14,724 nt of DNA, from NCBI GenBank assembly GCA_027295475.1, contig JAPUKV010000122.1, positions 1 through 14,724 on the forward strand, written 5' to 3'. How positions within the stretch are numbered: the first letter of the stretch is position 1; the number at the start of each line of letters is the position of its first letter. Made by a program: the position numbers and the translations under genes. This DNA comes from Pseudomonadota bacterium. GTDB taxonomy: Bacteria; Pseudomonadota; Gammaproteobacteria; Woeseiales; Woeseiaceae. Shown piece by piece: positions 7,828 to 14,325 of this stretch. The notes beneath the pieces are model-generated. The model saw nothing but the letters and a program-made list of their open reading frames with translations. It was not told the DNA's origin and did no database searches.

Positions 7828-9102
7828 TTATTTGAATCCGGGCAGTAAACCGCTGATTCCGGCACCCGCAATGACCATTACGGTTGAAGCGACATCGAGC
7901 CCCGGCAGCGGCGCGTTTCCAAATCCAAAGCGGGCAAGCAGAGCGACGCCAAAGCAAATAAGTGCGGCGCCAGCCACTTGCCTTACCGCCGCCGGAACAG
8001 CTGCGTCAGTGGCGCGCGCGCGTCTCTCCATTGGCGCCAATAGCAAGGTTACCGGCAACAACACTGCATAAAGAACGGCTATCCATACTGGACGAGTAAA
8101 CCACCACTCGGAACTCCCGGGTTCCAGCCCCAGTCCCAGGCCCCCTGCCAGGTAAGCCAGTGCAACGATGATCATCATGATGGTCAGGTGCCAAAGATAG
8201 AGGGTCATAATCATGCTATTGATCAACGCGGTCGCCGTCCAAATACGCAAACCGGATAACATGCGCCGCATCGGCGATTCAATGGCCAAGAGCAAACCGA
8301 ACTGCGTAACAGCAAGCGCCAGCAAAGTAATTTTCGGCGGACTCGTGTTGCTCAGACCCTCGTCCGGTGACCCAGCCATGGCGAAAGGATATGGCCCTTT
8401 GAAAACAAGCAACACCAGCGCCAAAAAACCGAGCGCCGAGTAAGTCAGGAGTCGCGCCGGGCTGCCCATACGCCCATCGCGCCATGCGTAACCCAGATGG
8501 TGAACAGAGAGCCAAACCCAGAAGAAGTTACTCCAACCCAGCCACCGAAGATCTGCCACGAAGAACGCCACATCGACGAGCGCGCCGATGGCCGCAAGTG
8601 CCCAAAATGAAGCAAAACCCCATCGTCGCCACGCGATGTAGGTAGCCGGTGCCAATACGACTACCATGATGTAGATCGCAAGAAACCAGATTGGGATCAG
8701 CGCAGCCCGCGATGCCAGTTGAATAACAGTGCCGCTGACACCCGAAAAGTGCAAAATTGCCGCGAACAAGGCCCAACCCAGCACCAGGACCAGCAACGGC
8801 GTAACCAGGCGATTCAGACGCGCTGCCAGCCAGCCCGCATAAGCAATCTCTCGTCGGCGCGCGCTCTCCAGTGAGACGGCATTGGCGTAGCCACCCACGA
8901 TGAAGAAGATCGGCATGACCTGGAACAACCAAGTCAGCCAATGTGTGCTGGGTTGAACGACCAGGATACTCGTCGGAGTCAGCGATCCGTCATGGTAGTA
9001 AAGAGCGGAAATCAGCCAATGACCGGTGATTACTACCAGAATCGATACGGCACGTAGGAAATCGACGTATCGATTCCGCTCGTCGGGAGTTTTTGCTGCC
9101 AG
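7828..9102 (-). CDS. Acyltransferase-3 family integral membrane protein; start codon abnormal or lost
   Basis: A polytopic membrane protein of about 424 residues with roughly ten hydrophobic segments, resembling OafA/YrhL-type acyltransferases (PF01757) that move acyl groups onto sugars, glycans or lipids. The first standard start in this frame is TTG at 8926-8928, giving 366 residues. The frame stays open upstream to a TAG at 9167-9169, and this upstream part encodes the family N-terminus: RYVDFLRAVSILVVITGHW, with the conserved Arg and the likely catalytic His in the first membrane helix, then the segment leading to VMPIFFIVGGY. No ATG, GTG or TTG exists in frame in that part. The start given here is a CTG (9100-9102) and is only a placeholder. 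The alternative is a TTG at 9119-9121 in another frame, joined through the T5 run at 9090-9094 by a one-base shift. The gene may be a recent frameshift mutant, carry an assembly error, or use a rare start. Confidence 0.75.
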   Translation of the reverse strand: MAAKTPDERNRYVDFLRAVSILVVITGHWLISALYYHDGSLTPTSILVVQPSTHWLTWLFQVMPIFFIVGGYANAVSLESARRREIAYAGWLAARLNRLVTPLLVLVLGWALFAAILHFSGVSGTVIQLASRAALIPIWFLAIYIMVVVLAPATYIAWRRWGFASFWALAAIGALVDVAFFVADLRWLGWSNFFWVWLSVHHLGYAWRDGRMGSPARLLTYSALGFLALVLLVFKGPYPFAMAGSPDEGLSNTSPPKITLLALAVTQFGLLLAIESPMRRMLSGLRIWTATALINSMIMTLYLWHLTIMMIIVALAYLAGGLGLGLEPGSSEWWFTRPVWIAVLYAVLLPVTLLLAPMERRARATDAAVPAAVRQVAGAALICFGVALLARFGFGNAPLPGLDVASTVMVIAGAGISGLLPGFK

Positions 9103-9223
9103 ATCCCTGGCCTGTGACCAAATGCCGATATTGCGAATCCTGAGTTTGCAGTGTTGTGAGACCGTACTCTACCCTTATGGCACAAACAGCGGGCCAGCCA
9201 AAGTCATCAGGTTTAGCTTATAA

Positions 9224-9277
9224 GTGTCAGGTCTGTTTTCCCGGGAAGAAGTGGATAAAAAATCCTGCCCCTTATCC
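9224..9277 (+). repeat. Possible decayed REP-like element (copy 3)
   Basis: GTGTCAGGTCTGTTTTC (9224-9240) matches the core of the two intact palindromes at 14 of 17 positions, and all three differences are transitions. A poorly matching A-rich partner follows to 9277. The segment also holds the palindrome TTCCCGGGAA (9238-9247) and 6-bp arms GGATAA/TTATCC (9253-9258, 9272-9277). It lies upstream of the acyltransferase gene, and TTATAAG on the minus strand (9217-9223) overlapping its edge could be that gene's -10 box. It may be an old copy or an unrelated repeat family. Confidence 0.35.
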
Positions 9278-9341
9278 CCGCGACCAAACCGGACGGGTGA
9301 TGTTTATGGCACAGCTGCGGTGCCCCCGGATTTCCAGGTCG

Positions 9342-9722
9342 CTAATGGGTGACGCGCGCGCGTGGATCCAGCGTGCCGAATTTGTCGACCACGATCGTGT
9401 ACTTGTAAGCTTTTTCCTGCGCTGCGCCCGACGGTGCTTTGATTGTGATCGGGGAACTGCTTTGAGCGGATTTGGTCAGCCAGGCTTGTGTTTTCCCAAC
9501 CGTCGACACAGAAAGGCCACCTGAGAACCTGACTTCGAACGAACATCCCTCCTTGACCACGATCGTGTCGGGCTTGACTTGCAGAATCGTAGGCGCATTT
9601 TCGTTGCCAGTTTTTGCTATCAAATTTACGTGTCTGGGCGGGCATGTTTGGCCATTTTTCGGGCTACAAGCTCCCAGTACGGGCAGCAATCCCAACAACA
9701 GCACTATTCTTGATAATTTCAT
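9342..9722 (-). CDS. Small lipoprotein of unknown function
   Basis: A 126-residue protein. The signal MKLSRIVLLLGLLPVLGAC carries lipobox LGAC with acylated Cys19, followed by SPKNGQ, so it should be anchored in the outer membrane facing the periplasm. The mature part is short and beta-rich (PTILQVKPDTIVVKEGCSF, then YKYTIVVDKFGTLDPRARV) and has two further cysteines, Cys27 and Cys60, that could pair. I do not recognise the family. AGGG lies 8 nt before the ATG. The gene starts 94 nt downstream of the stop of the winged-helix regulator on the same strand, so the two may be co-transcribed. GC-rich DNA encodes its C-terminus and a short hairpin (9308-9324) follows the stop, without a T-run. Confidence 0.85.
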   Translation of the reverse strand: MKLSRIVLLLGLLPVLGACSPKNGQTCPPRHVNLIAKTGNENAPTILQVKPDTIVVKEGCSFEVRFSGGLSVSTVGKTQAWLTKSAQSSSPITIKAPSGAAQEKAYKYTIVVDKFGTLDPRARVTH

Positions 9723-9816
9723 TATTTTCCCTCTTCTATTATTGGAGATGTGATTCGATCAAGACAATTTCTACTATCTCCCTCGACCTGAAGATTGTCG
9801 CCTCAATGTTCTGCTG

Positions 9817-12186
9817 TCATTTCAGGTCTTGCTTATTCACGAGTGCCACAAACCGTGGTTTTTCTTTCAACTCCGTCAAATGTGGTTCGGCGGCCAGCAT
9901 CACCAGTGGGTAGCCCATCTCGACTGCTGTCTCCAGTTCAACCAGTGCAGCAGTGTGCTCCCCCATTCGCGTCAGGACAAGCCCGTGAATGTAATGCACG
10001 TATGGGTCACTTGGCGCAATGCGTTGTGCTCTGACGATTAATGCTTCTGCATCTTCCATCTTTCCGAGCATCGCCTTAATCCATGCCAAGTCGATCATGG
10101 TTTCCGCATCCTTACGATTAACTGCAAGCCGGCTTTCGGCAAGCCCTTCCGCCCTGTTAAATACCTGACTCGATCTCGCTGTTTGCTGGGAAAAAGATAA
10201 TGCATCTCCAAGGTTTGCCCATACAAGATGGTCGTCTGGCGCCAAGCTTGTCGCATTCTCGAGTGCTGTAACCGCAGCGTCTGTTTTGCCCAGATAGTAG
10301 TACATCAATCCAAGATTCGCGTACGCGTCGACTTGTGGTTCGACATCGATGGAGCGATTGAATGCCGGGGCTGCATCCGTAAAGTTGCCAGACAACATTA
10401 ATGACGTACCAAGATTGCCCCATCCCTGCATGTTTTCTGTGTCGAGAGATACGACTTCCTCGTATGCCGCTGCTGCTTCTTCATATCGTCCATTTTGGTA
10501 GAGAAACCGGCCCAGCGCATCGTAGGATCGCCAGTTTCCGGGTTGCAGAGCGATAGCCTGTCTGAAATTCTCCTCTGCCTCCGCCAATCTTTGCTGGCTG
10601 GACTGCACCATCGCCAACCCGGTGACCGCCGATACATCGTTCTGGTTTATGGCCAGCGCACGCAAGTATGATGCTTCCGCCTCCTGATGTTTCCCGGTTT
10701 CCCAATACAAATCACCGAGTGCGTTATGCACTATGTAGAGATTCGGACTTAGTTCCAAAGCGGATGCACAAGCCTGTTCTGCTTCATTGATGAAAACCGG
10801 ATCATCGACAATATTGAATCCCGATGAGTAAGTGAGGCAAATACCGGCATGGGCAGCGGCATAATCCGGATCGATTTCCAATGACTGCGAAAACCAATCA
10901 AGCGCCTGCTCTATAGTCTGCACTGTCATCGGCTTGTGTAGTTCTTCGATGCCCCGGCGATACAAAATATATGCGTCAATACTCGCAACATTGATCGCAG
11001 TACCAAGCGCAGTCTGAGTATCTTGCGGCAACGCAACACGCAAATTGGCGACCGTAAGGCTCGTAATCTCATCCTGAATCTCGAAAAAATCCTTGCGTTC
11101 ACGGTCAAAACTGCGAGACAACAGATGCTGGCCGTTTGCTGATTCGATCAACTGAATGACGACGCGAATCTTTTCTTCAGTCAACCGGACGCTGCCTTCA
11201 ATGTAGTAGTTGACCCGGAGTCGCTGGCGTACTTCACTGGATGAGCTATTGACTGGCAGCGAAAAGGAATCGCCCCGCGACGAGACATGCAGCCCGGGTA
11301 TCCTGGCAAGACGGTTGATGACATCCTCCACCAGGCCGTTACTGAATATGGTGGTCTCCTCGCTCCCATCGATATTCATTAACTGCAGGACGGCGATAGA
11401 GTTGGGCTCGATCGGGATCAGTGCCGGTTCCGCCGCCTGCACGCTGCCGTTCTCGGGCACGTTGAAACCAACTGAGAACTGATAAGTACCGGCACCCAGC
11501 GCCGCGATGCCATAAGCAGCGATAATCGCGAGATAATTTCTCTCCAGGCCCTGCAGCAGCCCTCCTGGCTGTTCGCCACGATCCCGAATCATGCGCCCCT
11601 CTGCCACCTCAATAAACCATGCGAGCAACACGGCAACCGGGAAACCGCCGACGACCACGAACGTGATAAAGGGCATGGCCCACGTTGGCAAACCGAGGTT
11701 GAGAAAGGTCGCGTCAGCGACCTGGATCAGCAGCCAGCCAACCACAAGGTAAGCGAAACCAGCCTGCACCACGCCATGGCGCAGCAATGCGCTCCAGAAT
11801 GGCGTTACAGCAGGAGATGTCGATTCCGGAACAACAGACGCGGCCTGACGCGAAGCGTCCCTCAGCCGGGCTTCGCATAGCAAACGATAGCCGCGTTTCG
11901 GCACCGTCTGGATGAACACAGGGTCGTCCGCTTGATCGCCTAACGCATGGCGTATCTCGCTGACGGCATGGCTAAGGGCTTCCGGACTGCCATTTCCGTC
12001 ACCCCACACTTTGGCGAGGAGTTCTTCGCGTGACACAAGCCTGCGCGGTTGCTTTGCCAGGCAAAGAAGAACTTCGATGGATTTGGACGGCAAATGCGCA
12101 GGCTCACCGGAGCCACTCACCCTTCCGATCAAGGGCTCGACGAGCACCTCTTGCAAGAAGAATCCATCCAGCAACTTGTTATTCAT
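9817..12186 (-). CDS. CadC-like winged-helix, transmembrane, TPR transcriptional regulator
   Basis: A 789-residue protein from MNNKLLDG. Residues about 7-103 form an OmpR/CadC-type winged helix: SREELLAKVWG, the recognition-helix region EALSHAVSEIRHALGD and the wing FIQTVPKRGYRL. Three hydrophobic segments follow at about 140-158, 170-192 and 217-240. Next is a TolB/FlgO-like alpha/beta domain (about 265-388), starting NSIAVLQL and including IEGSVRLTEEKIRVVIQL. About eight or nine tetratricopeptide repeats fill 410 to the end. The plan is that of membrane-bound one-component regulators that bind DNA from the inner membrane; the ligand or partner sensed by the TPR part is unknown. Upstream in-frame ATGs at 12195 and 12225 are possible; MNNK is chosen because the winged helix follows directly and GGATGG lies 5 nt before it. 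A likely target is its own divergent upstream region, or the lipoprotein behind it. Confidence 0.9.
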   Translation of the reverse strand: MNNKLLDGFFLQEVLVEPLIGRVSGSGEPAHLPSKSIEVLLCLAKQPRRLVSREELLAKVWGDGNGSPEALSHAVSEIRHALGDQADDPVFIQTVPKRGYRLLCEARLRDASRQAASVVPESTSPAVTPFWSALLRHGVVQAGFAYLVVGWLLIQVADATFLNLGLPTWAMPFITFVVVGGFPVAVLLAWFIEVAEGRMIRDRGEQPGGLLQGLERNYLAIIAAYGIAALGAGTYQFSVGFNVPENGSVQAAEPALIPIEPNSIAVLQLMNIDGSEETTIFSNGLVEDVINRLARIPGLHVSSRGDSFSLPVNSSSSEVRQRLRVNYYIEGSVRLTEEKIRVVIQLIESANGQHLLSRSFDRERKDFFEIQDEITSLTVANLRVALPQDTQTALGTAINVASIDAYILYRRGIEELHKPMTVQTIEQALDWFSQSLEIDPDYAAAHAGICLTYSSGFNIVDDPVFINEAEQACASALELSPNLYIVHNALGDLYWETGKHQEAEASYLRALAINQNDVSAVTGLAMVQSSQQRLAEAEENFRQAIALQPGNWRSYDALGRFLYQNGRYEEAAAAYEEVVSLDTENMQGWGNLGTSLMLSGNFTDAAPAFNRSIDVEPQVDAYANLGLMYYYLGKTDAAVTALENATSLAPDDHLVWANLGDALSFSQQTARSSQVFNRAEGLAESRLAVNRKDAETMIDLAWIKAMLGKMEDAEALIVRAQRIAPSDPYVHYIHGLVLTRMGEHTAALVELETAVEMGYPLVMLAAEPHLTELKEKPRFVALVNKQDLK

Positions 12187-12509
12187 ACTGGCCATCCGGT
12201 ATGCCAGACATACCAAGCATAGCATCTGACGCAGGCTATTGTGACGACGGGGTTTTTCTAATTTGGCAAAAGATCCGCAGCGGTATTGCTAAGGCGGCTG
12301 CGTGAAACGACAAATCAATGCTGTTCCCCGTGGCAAAGGTGTCGGGAAAAGGTGTCAGATTTATTTTCGCCCCTTCCTCTGCGAAAATAAATCTGACACC
12401 TTTTCCACGCTAATCGATAGACTGGCCTCGGAAGGTACTTACGAACTCCTTGCCTGGCCTGTGGTCAAAATATGCACGAACCGTCATGTTTGTTGGAGGG
12501 CTGAGATCA
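12187..12509. other. 323-bp divergent intergenic region with REP-like hairpin
   Basis: This region separates the winged-helix regulator (-) from the DUF6491-like gene (+). It contains the REP-like element at 12335-12406 and a small inverted repeat GGTATG-5-CATACC (12198-12214) beside the regulator start. I see no consensus -35/-10 pair for either gene. GGAGGG (12495-12500) is the ribosome binding site of the rightward gene. Confidence 0.5.
12335..12406 (+). repeat. REP-like palindromic element, copy 2 (26-bp perfect stem plus half-copy)
   Basis: Positions 12345-12370 and 12381-12406 are perfect reverse complements around a 10-nt loop, with the core GGTGTCAGATTTATTTTC in the left arm. A half-copy AAAGGTGTC (12335-12343) precedes the left arm only. 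Compared with copy 1, the element is in the opposite orientation, its loop is unrelated, and it has GTGTC/GACAC where copy 1 has GTATC/GATAC. The change occurs in both arms, so pairing is kept. Confidence 0.87.
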
Positions 12510-12965
12510 ATGATGCATAAACGTGTTTTTATTCCGGCGGCAGCATGTCTTGTCCTGAGCTTGTCGCCAGTCGCCTCTGCTCTTGCGGATGAGGCCCCCG
12601 AGGAAGGCGGAGAGCGATGTGTAAACATGAGAACCGTCTCCAACACCGAGGTTATCGATGATCAGACCATTCTTTTCCATATGCGCAATGGTGTGATTTA
12701 CCGCAATTACCTGCCTCGTCGTTGCTCGGGATTGGCCCGTGAGCAGCGATTCAGTTATAGGACGACGGTTTCTCGCTTGTGCGATATCGACACCATCACC
12801 GTGTTATACAACCAAGGCGGAGGCCTCTCGTCGGGAGCTTCTTGCGGCCTGGGGAAGTTCTATCCGATTTCCAAGGATGAGGCTCAGGCGCTCAAAGAGC
12901 CGCCTGATATCGAGCCGGAGCCCCTCCCGCCGGCGGATCCCGAGGAACCTGGGGTGTCTGAATAG
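12510..12965 (+). CDS. Secreted DUF6491-like protein with four conserved-type cysteines
   Basis: A 151-residue exported protein. The Sec signal peptide (residues 1-26) ends in ALA before DEAPEE. The mature domain contains EVIDDQTILFHMRNGVIYRN, LPRRC, YRTTVSRLC, and ASCGLGKFYPIS, a pattern I associate with DUF6491, a family without known function. The mature part has Cys37, Cys72, Cys91 and Cys112, enough for two disulphides in the periplasm. The C-terminal 20 residues are Pro/Glu-rich and probably disordered. GGAGGG (12495-12500) is 9 nt before ATG 12510; another ATG follows directly at 12513, and the longer frame from 12450 has no ribosome binding site and would bury the signal peptide. It stands alone, divergent from the winged-helix regulator. 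Confidence 0.85.
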   Translation: MMHKRVFIPAAACLVLSLSPVASALADEAPEEGGERCVNMRTVSNTEVIDDQTILFHMRNGVIYRNYLPRRCSGLAREQRFSYRTTVSRLCDIDTITVLYNQGGGLSSGASCGLGKFYPISKDEAQALKEPPDIEPEPLPPADPEEPGVSE

Positions 12966-13167
12966 CCCCGCCACGGGCCGTAGCGCTCAGAACGGTTCCT
13001 GCGAAGTGGAGTTGTGGATGAATGCGTCGGGCGTGCAGTCATCGGCGGGCGGTAGAACTTGATGCCAGCTATCTCTAAAAGCTAAGGCACCGAACACCGG
13101 TACCTTGCTCCCAAAGATGATCCCCCATCGCCGCTGGCAAGGTCCGCATAAGGCGTATCAGCCGCGA

Positions 13168-13413
13168 TTACGACTTGGGATCATTGGCTACGACGTCAAG
13201 CAGCACGTAGCGCAGCAATACCTCATAACTTTTCTTTTCCATGACCAGCCCCGGCGGCAGCTCGAGTGTGCGAATAGGAGCATCATCGGGATCCGTGATT
13301 TCCTGCAAGAGCTTGGCACCGTCCCAGTAGACTTTGTAGCGCACGTCTTTGTGTTCGCCGAATTTCAGCAATACTGTGCTGTCTGTCCAGTCCTGAATCA
13401 CTTCGTTGCTCAT
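13168..13413 (-). CDS. Hypothetical 81-residue cytoplasmic protein
   Basis: A small soluble protein, MSNEVIQDWTDSTVLLKFGE onwards, without signal peptide or membrane segment. It is rich in charged and beta-forming residues (VLLKFGEHKDVRYKVYW), then has a Pro-Gly turn and a helical end (SYEVLLRYVLLDVV). I do not recognise the family. GGAGG 8 nt before ATG 13413 strongly supports this start; the longer form from 13464 adds 17 residues of unlikely sequence. A TATAAAT box on the minus strand (13488-13494) and an 18-bp near-palindrome (13471-13488) directly after it suggest an own, regulated promoter with a leader of roughly 65 nt. Confidence 0.75.
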   Translation of the reverse strand: MSNEVIQDWTDSTVLLKFGEHKDVRYKVYWDGAKLLQEITDPDDAPIRTLELPPGLVMEKKSYEVLLRYVLLDVVANDPKS

Positions 13414-13470
13414 TGTCTTATCCTCCACATACCTGTGGTTTTTGGTATTCCTGTGGCACCTCAAGTATCG

Positions 13471-13488
13471 ATGTCGGGCGCCCTACAT
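13471..13488. promoter_or_regulatory. Candidate operator palindrome in the leader of the 81-residue gene
   Basis: ATGTCGGGCGCCCTACAT is symmetric at eight of nine base pairs. It begins where the minus-strand TATAAAT box (13488-13494) ends, so a bound repressor would cover the transcription start. A matching -35 box is poor, so the promoter itself is uncertain. Confidence 0.4.
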
Positions 13489-13590
13489 TTATAAGTGCAA
13501 GGGCTGTGCCAATCGAGAAACTGATTGAAGAAATACAGATAACACAATGAAATTACTACTAAAGCTATTTCCTGCCAAATCACATGGCAC

Positions 13591-13605
13591 GGTCACCGGG
13601 TGACC
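13591..13605. repeat. 15-bp perfect inverted repeat GGTCACC-G-GGTGACC
   Basis: Two 7-bp arms surround a single base in the 177 bp between the unrecognised 81-residue gene's promoter region and the end of the nitroreductase-family gene. The 1-nt spacer fits a dimeric protein-binding site better than an RNA hairpin. A second short repeat GTCA-4-TGAC follows at about 13612-13623. No T-run follows, so a simple terminator is not indicated. Confidence 0.4.
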
Positions 13606-13653
13606 ACAAATGTCAGTTTTTGACGGGATTTCAGGGGAATGGCGACAGTCGCT

Positions 13654-14118
13654 TTACATAAGCCAAGCAGTGCCAGGGCAAAGGGCTCGGGTCAATTTTC
13701 GCAGGAGTACGACCGGTATGTCTCGCGTAGTCTCTTTCTGGTACGTGTCGTAGTCGGGGTAGATGGCGGTGAGTCGAGGCCACAAACGTTGCTTCTCTTC
13801 CGGCGTAGCGGTGGACGCGGTGACAGGAATTACCCGATTCTCGATTTGCAGCGTTACCTTCGGGTTTTTCTCCAGGTTTCGATACCAGGACGGATGTTCG
13901 GGGGCCCCGCCAAACGAGGCCACGACGGCAAAGCCGTCACCGTCTTCGACGTAGAGCAAGGGTGTTGTTCGCGGCTTGCCACTCCTGCGTCCGGTAGCGG
14001 TAAGGAGCAGCATCGGCGCCTCACCCAGCTTGGCGAAGAGTCGGCCACCGCTTATACGATAGATGACTTTGTGGGCTTTGCTGAAAAGCTTGACGATGCA
14101 TCGAGCCAGAGGGGACAT
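13654..14118 (-). CDS. Deazaflavin/flavin-dependent nitroreductase-family protein (DUF385, DDN-like)
   Basis: A 154-residue protein with the split-barrel pattern of the F420H2-dependent quinone/nitroreductase family (PF04075): LLLTATGRRSGKPRTTPLLY (37-56), VVASFGGAPEHPSWYRNL (65-82) and NPKVTLQI (85-92), then RDIPV (132-136). The GRxSG and GGAPxxPxWYxNL motifs normally line the cofactor pocket. Whether this host makes F420 cannot be seen, so flavin or another cofactor is possible. The C-terminal tail after RDIPV is about 18 residues, a little longer than usual. GGAGG (14124-14128, complement) lies 5 nt before ATG 14118, which is preferred over the upstream ATG at 14157. The gene is divergent from a TetR regulator 207 bp away, a common arrangement for inducible detoxification enzymes. 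Confidence 0.88.
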   Translation of the reverse strand: MSPLARCIVKLFSKAHKVIYRISGGRLFAKLGEAPMLLLTATGRRSGKPRTTPLLYVEDGDGFAVVASFGGAPEHPSWYRNLEKNPKVTLQIENRVIPVTASTATPEEKQRLWPRLTAIYPDYDTYQKETTRDIPVVLLRKLTRALCPGTAWLM

Positions 14119-14289
14119 AGCGCCTCCTGATGGGGTAGCCGCAAATGAACACGACAAAGATAGGAGATACTATCCGGCTGGAGGCTCGATTTCACAGCGG
14201 GCAAGGGCGATTTGTGACTGTGGGTGCACGTAGCTGATGAAAATGCGCCGCGCCGTATCAGGGACAGTTTCGGAGTCTGGATTCCGCTC

Positions 14290-14318
14290 TTGACACGGTA
14301 TAACAGAACGATTATTCT
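14290..14318 (+). promoter_or_regulatory. Sigma-70 promoter of the TetR gene
   Basis: TTGACA (14290-14295) is a perfect -35 box and TATTCT (14313-14318) a four-of-six -10 box, with the optimal 17-bp spacer. The expected start of transcription, about 7 nt beyond the -10 box, coincides with the ATG at 14326, so the transcript would be leaderless; no ribosome binding site is seen. Confidence 0.6.
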
Positions 14319-14321
14319 GTT
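14302..14321. promoter_or_regulatory. TetR operator: AACAGAA-6-TTCTGTT
   Basis: A perfect inverted repeat with 7-bp arms and a 6-bp spacer covers the -10 box of the TetR promoter. Size and symmetry suit a TetR dimer, and the position predicts autorepression. The divergent nitroreductase-family gene could be controlled from the same site. Confidence 0.65.
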
Positions 14322-14325
14322 TCGC

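Noticed and set aside
8528..8941. 137-codon minus-strand frame within the acyltransferase gene
   Set aside because: It is in another frame of the same strand as the membrane protein, and the acyltransferase frame carries the conserved hydrophobic pattern.
9308..9324. Hairpin GGCAC-7-GTGCC behind the lipoprotein gene as terminator
   Set aside because: Only five base pairs and no T-run on the minus strand.
13084..13106. Hairpin AAGGCACC-7-GGTACCTT between convergent genes as terminator
   Set aside because: One mismatch in the stem and no T-run in either direction; too weak to call.
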